The translations under genes were made by a program, and so were the position numbers. 7,310 nt of DNA, from the NCBI GenBank assembly GCA_009827215.1, contig WUAJ01000115.1, positions 1 through 7,310 of the forward strand, in the 5' to 3' direction. The notes under the pieces are model-generated. The model was given only the letters and a program-made list of their open reading frames with translations, did not search any database and was not told the DNA's origin. Position 1 is the first letter of the stretch. Each line of letters starts with the position of its first letter. Source of the DNA: Phycisphaeraceae bacterium. Its GTDB lineage: Bacteria > Planctomycetota > Phycisphaerae > Phycisphaerales > UBA1924. This document shows positions 1-6,579 of this stretch, in pieces.

Positions 1-864
1 CACAACTATGGGCACGGCGGGTGCGGGATTACCTTGTCTATGGGAACAGCGCACGCAAGCGCCGATCTGGTTGAAAAATCGACGAATCACAAGAACTCAA
101 TCGCTGTGCTTGGTGCAGGAGTGGTCGGACTAACCACTGCGCGAGAGCTCGCTTCGCGTGGATACGAGGTCCGTGTATACGCAAAGCAAGCCGGGATCAA
201 TACACTCAGTGTCCTCGCAGGAGCCCTCTTCCTCCCTGTTGGGATTGAATACCACCATCCTGATATTGGACAAGAGCGATTCCTTCAGATACTCACTCAG
301 TCCAAGCAATCCCTCGACAAACTCGACCCCACACGATACGGGACTGAATCACTCCCGGTGTTCGAACCTGAATACGCGCACGATCCTGACTTCCTCTTCA
401 CCAACGGCACCATCGCGCCTCCAGTGCACATCGACAAGCTCCCACTCCCGGGCCCCCCTCGAAGCGGACGCACTTTTGAGTCCATGTTTATCCACACTCC
501 GAAATTCCTCAGCGCGCTCATCGATGATCTTCAATCATCTGGTGTCGACCTGCAATCACACACACTGAACACGCCGAAGGACATTGAGCAACTCGAAGAA
601 CAAATCATCGTCAACTGCATGGCGCTTGGGTCTCGCACAATCTTCAACGACACCGCGATGTATCCAGCACGCGGGGTTCTGGTGCACATGAAGCCGCAGG
701 ATCTTGGGTACATCATCCACGATGGATACAAATACATGTTCCCTCGTGAGGATGCACTCATCCTCGGCGGATGCTTCGACGAACATGTGTGGGATGACAC
801 ACCTGATCAAGAAATAGCCCACAAGATCCTCTCGCATCACCGAAGATTCTTCGGCGTCGACTAA
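1..864 (+). CDS. FAD-dependent oxidoreductase, D-amino-acid oxidase (DAO) family, 5' end outside window, motif order permuted
   Basis: The frame is open from base 1 to the TAA at 862-864, so the gene starts upstream; the internal TTG (34) and ATG (40) fall inside a conserved motif and are not starts. Visible residues 1-9 read HNYGHGGCG, followed by TLS and GTA: this is the motif that ends D-amino-acid oxidases. After a linker of about 6 residues comes the motif that normally begins the family, a Rossmann beta strand with GAGVVG (residues 38-43), then VRVYAK and AGALFLP. Later come VNC, a PARG segment near residue 223 and an LGGCF strand, all in the usual order. The protein stops just after that strand, where ordinary members continue into a GLRPxR segment and HNYGHGG. 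The family oxidises D-amino acids or related amines using FAD. The substrate cannot be named, because the carboxylate-binding Arg segment would lie upstream. Family assignment is strong; catalytic activity is unproven. An ABC-F gene follows after 18 bases on the same strand. Confidence 0.88.
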   Translation, partial: HNYGHGGCGITLSMGTAHASADLVEKSTNHKNSIAVLGAGVVGLTTARELASRGYEVRVYAKQAGINTLSVLAGALFLPVGIEYHHPDIGQERFLQILTQSKQSLDKLDPTRYGTESLPVFEPEYAHDPDFLFTNGTIAPPVHIDKLPLPGPPRSGRTFESMFIHTPKFLSALIDDLQSSGVDLQSHTLNTPKDIEQLEEQIIVNCMALGSRTIFNDTAMYPARGVLVHMKPQDLGYIIHDGYKYMFPREDALILGGCFDEHVWDDTPDQEIAHKILSHHRRFFGVD

Positions 865-882
865 CGCGTACACTCCTCTCCC

Positions 883-2859
883 ATGCCCATCCTGAGTGGT
901 ACCAACCTGACCCTCCAGTACGGAGACGACCTCATCCTCGATGGGGTATCCCTGTCGATCGAACAGAGCGAACGAATCGGTATCGTTGGACGCAATGGGT
1001 GCGGCAAATCCACACTCATCAAAATCCTCGCAGGGGTACTTTCGCCGACTGACGGATCGGTATCCAACGGCAAAGCGACCATCGGATACCTCCACCAGAA
1101 TCCAGACCTCAACCCACAACACACGCTCAAGGAAGCTGTTGCGAGCGCGTTCGACCACATCAAAGAACTCAACTCCCGACTCGAACAGTTATTCGAAGAG
1201 ATGGGGAATGCAGACAAAGACAACCTCGATCGACTCCTGAAAGAACAAACACGCATCGAGTATGAGATCGAAGCAAGCGGCGGCCTCGTCAATGACCACA
1301 AGGTTGATCAGATCCTGCATGGTTTGGGGTTCACGGATGCCCAGTTTGGGATCAAAGTCCCAGATCTTTCAGGGGGTCAAAAAGCACGCGTTGCATTGGG
1401 CAAACTCCTGCTCCAAGATCCATCCGTGTTGCTGCTCGACGAGCCCACAAACCACCTCGATATCCAAGGCCGAGAATGGCTGGAAGTGTTCCTGCGCGAA
1501 GAGTTCAAAGGTGCCGTTATTCTCATCAGTCACGATCGATACATGCTCGATCGCGTAGTCAATCGGATCATCGAGGTCGAGCATGCTCGTTTGATCGAGT
1601 ACCCAGGGAACTACGCCGCGTTCCGAAAGCAACGCGCCGAGCGCCGGACGGTCCAGCTACGAGCGTATGAAAAACAACAAGCGGAGTTCAAACGAGAAGA
1701 AGCGTTCATCGCGCACTTCAAAGCCGGACAGCGCGCTAAACAAGCACGAGGGAGAGAGTCAAGACTCAATCGCGCCAAAACTCAGACGATTGAACGACCA
1801 CTCGAACTCGCGAGTCTTCGACTCTCGCTCCCTAAAGCTCAGCGTGCGGGAGACATAGTCGTCGCAGCTCGATCGCTCTCGAAGAAGTACCCCAACGAGG
1901 ATGGTAGCGACAAAGTACTCTTCCACGACCTCGACATCCGCATCGAGCGAGGACAACGCTGGGGTGTCATCGGTCCCAACGGTGCTGGAAAGTCCACGCT
2001 TATCCGATGCATACTCGGAGAACAGGAAGTCGATCAAGGCACTGTGAAGCTAGGCACAAATCTGGACATCGGTCACTTCACACAAACACATGACAATGTA
2101 GATATGTCCAAGACTGTGTTTCGACATATCCAAGACACTGTCAAAAAGAACACGGAAGAACGCGTCACGCTATCGGAGCTCGAAGCGAGGACCATCGCGG
2201 GCGCATTCCTCTTCTCAGGCGATGACCAACAACGCGAACTCCAGTCCATGTCTGGCGGCGAGAAGGCCCGCGCTGTCCTGGCCGGACTACTCGCGAGCGC
2301 CAAAAACCTGCTCGTCCTCGACGAACCCACCAACCACCTCGATATCCCCTCTGCGGAGCGTCTCGAAGAGACCTTTGCACGCACGCATCACGACCCCAAA
2401 ACCGGGAAGACCACCAGCGGCGCGTATGAGGGGACCGCGATCCTCATCTCGCACGATCGAGCATTGATCGATGCTGTCTGCGATCATCTCGTTATCCTTG
2501 ACGGGCATGGGAACGCAGAGATCTTCGCAGGCACCTACACCGAGTGGCACGATCAGCACCAGCGAGAATCCATTTCAAGGTCTACAACTCCAGATCAAAC
2601 GAAGCAAACATCTGAAAAATCAACGCAACAATCGAAGCCGGAATCTTCAGCGACCAAATCCCGCTTTTCATGGATGCCGATCAATCAGATCGAGGAGCGG
2701 ATGACAGATCTGGAGATTGAACTCAACACACTCGACGCACAGCTCAATGATGTGGACATTTGGAAAGACATAGAGCACGCCAACGAGGTCACCGCGAAAC
2801 GGGATAGCGTGCGCTCGGAGCTCGATGAACTCGAAGAGGAATGGCTGCGAAAGTCATGA
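883..2859 (+). CDS. ABC-F family ATPase, Uup-like (ribosome-associated, two ATP-binding domains)
   Basis: A 658-residue soluble protein with two complete ABC ATPase domains and no membrane segment. Domain 1 has Walker A GRNGCGKST (36-44), signature LSGGQ (162-166), Walker B with LLLDEPTNHLD (183-193) and the switch SHDR (216-219). A charged, helical linker (about 245-305) matches the P-site-tRNA interaction region typical of ABC-F. Domain 2 has GPNGAGKST (364-372), MSGGE (456-460), LLVLDEPTNHLD (476-487) and SHDR (523-526). Both catalytic glutamates are present. After a polar, low-complexity stretch (562-595) comes a coiled-coil hairpin (about 600-656), as in the Uup/YdiF branch rather than EttA. 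ABC-F proteins act on the ribosome to relieve stalled or slow translation; resistance roles exist but nothing here points to one. About 16 extra residues (501-516) lie between Walker B2 and the second switch. The ATG at 883 follows an in-frame stop by 18 bases and has no Shine-Dalgarno site, only a pyrimidine run. Probably co-transcribed with the upstream oxidase. Exact subfamily is an inference. Confidence 0.95.
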   Translation: MPILSGTNLTLQYGDDLILDGVSLSIEQSERIGIVGRNGCGKSTLIKILAGVLSPTDGSVSNGKATIGYLHQNPDLNPQHTLKEAVASAFDHIKELNSRLEQLFEEMGNADKDNLDRLLKEQTRIEYEIEASGGLVNDHKVDQILHGLGFTDAQFGIKVPDLSGGQKARVALGKLLLQDPSVLLLDEPTNHLDIQGREWLEVFLREEFKGAVILISHDRYMLDRVVNRIIEVEHARLIEYPGNYAAFRKQRAERRTVQLRAYEKQQAEFKREEAFIAHFKAGQRAKQARGRESRLNRAKTQTIERPLELASLRLSLPKAQRAGDIVVAARSLSKKYPNEDGSDKVLFHDLDIRIERGQRWGVIGPNGAGKSTLIRCILGEQEVDQGTVKLGTNLDIGHFTQTHDNVDMSKTVFRHIQDTVKKNTEERVTLSELEARTIAGAFLFSGDDQQRELQSMSGGEKARAVLAGLLASAKNLLVLDEPTNHLDIPSAERLEETFARTHHDPKTGKTTSGAYEGTAILISHDRALIDAVCDHLVILDGHGNAEIFAGTYTEWHDQHQRESISRSTTPDQTKQTSEKSTQQSKPESSATKSRFSWMPINQIEERMTDLEIELNTLDAQLNDVDIWKDIEHANEVTAKRDSVRSELDELEEEWLRKS

Positions 2860-3348
2860 ACTGACCACTGATCGGATCCGCTCGATAGTTTCCAGTGCGT
2901 GCTGATGTGCTGATTTCTTCGACTTCAGAATCGCGGTTCTCCACGCGAACGGAGCCGGAAGCACTGTCAGTGGCAAGTACCACATCCAGGTCTGAATCGA
3001 ATCGCCCAACAGCCGTTCGTACCAACCGAAACTGAGCATGAACGATTCGGTGAGCGGCAATCCAGGCCAGATCGTGACCACAAGAATTAACGCAAACACC
3101 ATCGGCATCTTGCGACGCATGACCAACTGAAAGATGACTCGAGTCTGATCACCATCCGATTCACTCTGTACAATTAAATCTGAATCAAACGGAGTTCCAT
3201 GTGCATCCACAATAGCGGAACCCGTTTCACTCCCCAGCTGGAATCCCGCGAGCTTGCCTCGCTTGGACATAGTCTTGAGCGCACCAACCACCCCACTCGG
3301 ATCGAGCGTGGTTTCAATGACAGGCAGGGTCTCTTGATCGTTCGTCAA
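2854..3348 (-). CDS. Uncharacterised protein with two predicted membrane helices
   Basis: I do not recognise this 164-residue protein. Its first 80 residues are soluble and mixed in character. Two hydrophobic segments follow, at about 81-98 (MPMVFALILVV...) and 119-140 (TWMWYLPLTVLP...), with a basic stretch before the first (RRK, 78-80) and after the second (KSKK, 142-145). This would place both the N-terminal domain and the C-terminal helix (about 146-162) in the cytoplasm. The chosen start is a TTG at 3348, because a GGAG lies 6 bases upstream of it; an in-frame ATG at 3270 would give 138 residues. The stop codon shares TCATGA with the stop of the ABC-F gene, a 6-base tail-to-tail overlap. 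The gene diverges from the small anchored protein at 3428. Its frame has coherent hydrophobic segments and lies outside any other gene, which supports it being real. Function unknown. Confidence 0.72.
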   Translation of the reverse strand: MTNDQETLPVIETTLDPSGVVGALKTMSKRGKLAGFQLGSETGSAIVDAHGTPFDSDLIVQSESDGDQTRVIFQLVMRRKMPMVFALILVVTIWPGLPLTESFMLSFGWYERLLGDSIQTWMWYLPLTVLPAPFAWRTAILKSKKSAHQHALETIERIRSVVSS

Positions 3349-3354
3349 TTCATG

Positions 3355-3358
3355 CTCC
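3355..3358 (-). promoter_or_regulatory. Shine-Dalgarno site (GGAG) supporting the TTG start at 3348
   Basis: On the minus strand GGAG is followed by 6 bases and then TTG ACG AAC. This is good spacing for ribosome binding and is the reason for choosing the non-ATG start over the later in-frame ATG at 3270. A nearby out-of-frame ATG at 3353 is only 1 base from the GGAG and meets a stop after one further codon. Confidence 0.5.
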
Positions 3359-3427
3359 AGCGGAAATCATCACATACATCGGTCAAACTGTTCCGGAGCA
3401 TAAGGTCAGAATCCGAGCTGGCACAGT

Positions 3428-3877
3428 GTGTGCAACAAGGAAGTTGTGCAGACCCCAGATCCCCAGAGCGGACTTCAGAGCACTCCCTCGTTGCGTCTGA
3501 TCAACACGGACGGCCGTGTGTTGTCGACACACCTCATCAAATCCCAGTTCTCGGACATCGATCCCGCGATCACCGGACTCCAATCGACTGACCCTCGCAT
3601 GCTCATCGCAATGATGACCCAAACCCGAAACGCATGCCGATCCTCAGGATTGATCCCCCGCGACACTTCCGAACTGATTCACATCGCACGAACGCTTGGC
3701 GTATCCCCAATCAACACACGCCGAATCATCGAGTTAGTCCAACGCGGAGATCTCCGGCAGCTCTCTCATATCTCGCTCAATGATTCACAACAAAAAAAGA
3801 CCCGGATTGATATCCGGGTCTGGATCGTACTAGGGATCTGGTCGCTCACCATCGCGATCGCGATGAGCGCCGTCTAA
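3428..3877 (+). CDS. Uncharacterised small protein with C-terminal membrane anchor
   Basis: I do not recognise this protein of up to 149 residues. Its middle (about 56-115) is helical and partly basic, with a segment around TLGVSPINTRRIIELVQ (89-105) that resembles a helix-turn-helix in pattern only. The last 20 residues (VWIVLGIWSLTIAIAM region, 131-146) form one hydrophobic helix, so the product is probably tail-anchored with its soluble part in the cytoplasm. The start is uncertain. GTG at 3428 is the first possibility after an in-frame TAA at 3401. GTG at 3446 is preceded by AGGAAG (3438-3443), a fair Shine-Dalgarno at rather short spacing, and would give 143 residues. The 3' end overlaps the terminator of the opposing symporter gene, and its stop lies 3 bases from that gene's stop. 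It is divergent from the two-helix membrane protein; no shared promoter could be recognised in the roughly 80-base spacer. Function unknown. Confidence 0.7.
   Translation: MCNKEVVQTPDPQSGLQSTPSLRLINTDGRVLSTHLIKSQFSDIDPAITGLQSTDPRMLIAMMTQTRNACRSSGLIPRDTSELIHIARTLGVSPINTRRIIELVQRGDLRQLSHISLNDSQQKKTRIDIRVWIVLGIWSLTIAIAMSAV
3792..3821 (-). terminator. Intrinsic (rho-independent) terminator of the alanine symporter gene
   Basis: The arms GACCCGGAT (3799-3807) and ATCCGGGTC (3812-3820) form a perfect 9-bp stem around a 4-base loop, extended by an A-T pair (3798/3821). Read on the minus strand the stem is followed directly by seven T (3798-3792), the standard form of an intrinsic terminator. It lies about 60 bases downstream of the symporter stop at 3881. 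There is no T run on the plus-strand side, so it should act only on minus-strand transcripts. It is inside the coding sequence of the opposing small anchored protein. Confidence 0.9.
3850..3865. repeat. 16-bp perfect palindrome containing GCGATCGC
   Basis: CATCGCGATCGCGATG reads the same on both strands. It lies in the 3' end of the small anchored protein gene, where it encodes part of the membrane helix (I-A-I-A), and 15 bases past the symporter stop codon on the other strand. The arms can be lengthened imperfectly (CGCT 3843-3846 with AGCG 3866-3869, with a 3-base bulge). It could fold in the symporter mRNA tail upstream of the terminator, or be a protein or methylation site. It could also be a by-product of repeated Ile-Ala codons. 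Confidence 0.5.
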
Positions 3878-3880
3878 AGA

Positions 3881-5761
3881 TTACTCAACATCATGCCCCT
3901 CAACCACATCCGTGATCTTCGGAGCTGCGTGCGAGTCCAGTTCGCCTCGTTTGAGTCGACCGATGTACTCATGGTACGCCTTCATCGCCTTGGCACCGAA
4001 GATCCACATGATCGGGATGTTCGCAACGAGCATCACACCCAAGCCGAGCGTGGTCCACATGTCGAGTTCATGATCAGTCGCGATGAATGCTTTCTTATCA
4101 GGTCCAAACAACGGCATCGCGAGAACAGTCGTCAACAAGATCAATCCAGCATAGATAATCTTGTAGATAAACACCGCTGAGCTCTCTATGGACTTCCCGA
4201 ACGAGCCCAACACACCCGTGAAGTAGTAGATCCCCTGCTCGCCGTAGTACGACCACGAGATCATCGTCGAGATCGCGAACAACCACGCCGCGATCGAGAC
4301 GAGCCACTTCCCGAGTCCAGGGAACTGACGATCGAACGCGTACGCCGTCATCGAAGCACCCGCATAATCGCCGTAGACACCGAGATCAACAGTTCCATCT
4401 GTATGTTCACGGAAATGTGGTACCATCTCGGATTCCAATGTGTTCCATGACACCTGCCAGAGGTCGTTCTCGTCTTGACTCACCGATCCAGTAATCTTGC
4501 GTAGATCTCGACCGGTGTTCGGATCTTCATCAGCAGCAACAATGAAGAATACAATCTCACCTTCACGCCAACCCGATCCGTTCTCAGGGGTCTGACGGAT
4601 CTTGCGTGACTCGGATGACATCCGTGGGAGCGCCCCAGTCTCGAGCGTCCAGGTATTCTCCAGTGCCTCACCAGATTCCGAATCCACAGCTTGCACAATC
4701 CGCACATCGCTCGCGTTCACAAAATCCGCTTCCGAACCGCGGTTGTACGCACCGGTCGAGAGGATCACAAGCGCCGTCAGCGTACAGACCACAATCGTGT
4801 CAATAAACGGCTCGAGCCCCGCGACCACACCCTCGCGGACTGGTTCATCGGTCTTCGCCGCAGAGTGAGCGATCGGTGAAGATCCCTGACCCGCTTCTGA
4901 GGAGAACAGCGCACGCTTCACGCCCCACATCGCGGCGTACCCAAAGGTACCCCCCAAGAACGCACCAGTCGCATCAGCGTCTGCACCACCCATGAAGTTC
5001 GGGAGACCGCTCTTGACAATCAGCCCCAACATCCCAGGCACATCCGCGATGTTCGCAAAGAGCACCACCAACGCAGCAATCACATACAACGCACACATGA
5101 CCGGCACAATGCGACCCGCGACAGCGCCGATCCGCTTGATCCCGCCGATGATGACTAGCCCAACAACCAATGTCAGCACAACACCCGTTACTACTTGGGG
5201 AATCCCGAAATAGGTAAAGGTGATGTCCGCGACATTCCACGCTTGGAACATGTTCCCGCCGGTGATCGCCGAGATGATCAGCGTAATGACAAAGATGCCA
5301 CCAATGAGTGTTCCGATCGGAGCAAGTCCCCACTCAGCGAAGCCCTTCTTTACGACAAACATTGGACCGCCGTGCGGATTCTCTGGATCGTCCGTATTCC
5401 GGTATAGCATGGACTGTGTGACTTCCGTCATCTTGATTGCCATGCCGAGGATGCCGATGATCCACATCCAGAAAATCGCTCCTGGACCACCGAGCGCGAC
5501 CGCGACCGCGACGCCCGCGATATTTCCGAGACCAACAGTCGCCGACAATGCCGCAGACAATGCTTGGAAGTGGTTGATCGCTCCCGGATCATCTTTGTCG
5601 TCGTACTTACCCCGCACAACCGCTACGCCGTGCGTGAGTGCCCGGTATTGACCGATGAATGACCACGCGGTAAACACAAGACCAGTGAGCAACAGCGCAT
5701 ACACGGTGTACTCAGAGAAGAGGACTCCATTGATGGAGTTAATAATGTCGTTCAGTGCCAT
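3881..5761 (-). CDS. Sodium:alanine symporter, AGCS family, with large extra soluble domain
   Basis: An integral inner-membrane carrier of 626 residues that should import alanine or glycine (possibly D-alanine) with sodium or another cation. Family hallmarks are ATVGLGNIAGVAVAVA (74-89) running into GGPGAIFWMW (91-100), HGGPMFVVKKG (130-140), FSSEAGQGSSPIAHSAAKTD (286-305), and FIDTIVVCTLTALVIL (319-334). Many hydrophobic helices cover 18-40, 66-115, 145-170, 188-250 and 316-338, then again from about 480 to 600. Usual members have about 450-550 residues. The excess here is a block at about 341-467, acidic and beta-rich in pattern with no membrane helix, between two core helices; by the positive-inside rule it should face the periplasm. 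The ATG at 5761 is preceded by a G-rich run rather than a clear Shine-Dalgarno site. The gene stands alone: a strong terminator follows it, and it is divergent from the PD-(D/E)XK gene across 113 bases. Substrate is inferred from family only. Confidence 0.95.
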   Translation of the reverse strand: MALNDIINSINGVLFSEYTVYALLLTGLVFTAWSFIGQYRALTHGVAVVRGKYDDKDDPGAINHFQALSAALSATVGLGNIAGVAVAVALGGPGAIFWMWIIGILGMAIKMTEVTQSMLYRNTDDPENPHGGPMFVVKKGFAEWGLAPIGTLIGGIFVITLIISAITGGNMFQAWNVADITFTYFGIPQVVTGVVLTLVVGLVIIGGIKRIGAVAGRIVPVMCALYVIAALVVLFANIADVPGMLGLIVKSGLPNFMGGADADATGAFLGGTFGYAAMWGVKRALFSSEAGQGSSPIAHSAAKTDEPVREGVVAGLEPFIDTIVVCTLTALVILSTGAYNRGSEADFVNASDVRIVQAVDSESGEALENTWTLETGALPRMSSESRKIRQTPENGSGWREGEIVFFIVAADEDPNTGRDLRKITGSVSQDENDLWQVSWNTLESEMVPHFREHTDGTVDLGVYGDYAGASMTAYAFDRQFPGLGKWLVSIAAWLFAISTMISWSYYGEQGIYYFTGVLGSFGKSIESSAVFIYKIIYAGLILLTTVLAMPLFGPDKKAFIATDHELDMWTTLGLGVMLVANIPIMWIFGAKAMKAYHEYIGRLKRGELDSHAAPKITDVVEGHDVE

Positions 5762-5874
5762 ACGGCCCCCGGAATGGTTCTAGAAGTTGACTTGGGTACA
5801 AATCCCTTTATCGACCCATACTTGCACATCCGCGTCATAATTGCAAGCCGCCCCCCACTCGAGTACGCTTTGAC
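5762..5874. promoter_or_regulatory. Divergent spacer between symporter and PD-(D/E)XK gene; candidate -10 at 5836-5841
   Basis: This 113-base AT-richer gap must hold the promoters of both outward-facing genes. For the rightward gene, CATAAT (5836-5841) is one base from the consensus -10 and would start transcription near 5848, about 27 bases before the ATG at 5875. The best -35 candidate, TCGACC at 5811-5816, is weak and gives a long 19-base spacing. A TTGACT at 5787-5792 has no matching -10. No convincing leftward promoter was seen, nor a clear operator repeat. Confidence 0.35.
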
Positions 5875-6579
5875 ATGCCCATCGAGATTGGTGAAATCCT
5901 GAGCTACGCATCAAACGCATTCGCCCATCACGCCGAGCTTCTCGACCAAGAGCATGCCGTGCGAGGACTTGACGCGTTCAGCGAACTCCAACTCCATGCA
6001 CTGATTGCAGATGCACTTACATCAGAACCAGTCGGTGTCTACAGGGAGGTTCACTACCCCTCCGACGGCGACGCGTACACCTCACGCACCCATCGTGATC
6101 GATGCGATCTCGTGCTAACACCAAATCCGGACCTTTCACTCTCCGATCCTATTTCTGAGCTTCAACTGCTCGCTGCGGCACAGGACACTTTGTTTGCCAA
6201 CAACCCCGCTCTTCATCCAGACCCCACCACGACTTGTCAACCTGAGGATGCGCTCTGGATCGAGGTCAAAGCGTGCGCCCAGTACGCCTATCGAGACGGA
6301 GTCCCGGCTCCGAATGGACGCTATGCACACGAGTTCGTCAATGGACTGCAAACCGATCTCTGCAAACTCTCAGCTGACCCACACATCTGGCACGCCGCGG
6401 CACTCACAGTGCTCTTTACCGAGACCGAAGATATTGCCAGACAAGATCTGCACGCCGCGGCGAAGCTCTGCATTGAGCAAGACATCCCGGTGCGTTCACC
6501 GCTTATAGAAACAATCTCAATCACTGATCGAGCGGGTAACGCGTGCCTCGGAATCGGAATGTTCCCCATCTCGATCTGA
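5875..6579 (+). CDS. Uncharacterised protein with PD-(D/E)XK nuclease-fold motifs
   Basis: A 234-residue soluble protein with no signal peptide or membrane segment. I do not recognise a named family, but it carries the pattern of the PD-(D/E)XK fold in order. A first helix has a glutamate (FSELQLHALIADAL, E37). A strand has REVHY (E58), then RCDLVL (D78), and finally WIEVKAC (E130-V-K132), the acidic-x-Lys pair on the third core strand. A helix with QTDLCKL (159-165) and a strand ALTVLF (176-181) follow, as expected for the rest of the core. All putative metal-binding positions are occupied, so an active nuclease is possible; a non-catalytic fold relative is also possible. No DNA-binding, methylase or helicase partner is nearby, so a restriction or repair role is not supported. 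The ATG at 5875 lacks a clear Shine-Dalgarno site. The last 63 bases overlap the 3' end of lpxB on the other strand. Gene reality is fairly sure, fold moderately sure, function unknown. Confidence 0.78.
   Translation: MPIEIGEILSYASNAFAHHAELLDQEHAVRGLDAFSELQLHALIADALTSEPVGVYREVHYPSDGDAYTSRTHRDRCDLVLTPNPDLSLSDPISELQLLAAAQDTLFANNPALHPDPTTTCQPEDALWIEVKACAQYAYRDGVPAPNGRYAHEFVNGLQTDLCKLSADPHIWHAAALTVLFTETEDIARQDLHAAAKLCIEQDIPVRSPLIETISITDRAGNACLGIGMFPISI

Noticed and set aside
34..42. TTG (34) or ATG (40) as the start of the oxidase gene
   Set aside because: The frame is open back to base 1, and those codons fall within the conserved HNYGHGGxGxTLS motif, so translation must begin upstream.
556..1158. 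A 200-codon open frame on the minus strand
   Set aside because: It lies antisense to the end of the oxidase and the start of the ABC-F gene, both with clear family motifs; its translation shows no recognisable domain.
3349..3427. Shared promoter or operator between the two small membrane protein genes
   Set aside because: No -35/-10 pair with sound spacing and no clear inverted repeat could be found on either strand.
3199..3591. A 130-codon plus-strand open frame across the divergent spacer
   Set aside because: It runs antisense to the two-helix protein and out of frame with the anchored protein; its composition is basic and Ser-rich, like a shadow frame, with no domain-like pattern.
5220..5651. 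A 143-codon plus-strand open frame inside the symporter
   Set aside because: It is antisense to the most conserved transmembrane part of the AGCS gene; its Pro/Ala/Thr-rich translation is typical of the complement of hydrophobic codons.
1..5761. A D-alanine uptake and oxidation unit made of the oxidase and the symporter
   Set aside because: They are on opposite strands, separated by three genes, with separate transcription ends; substrate for both is known only at family level.
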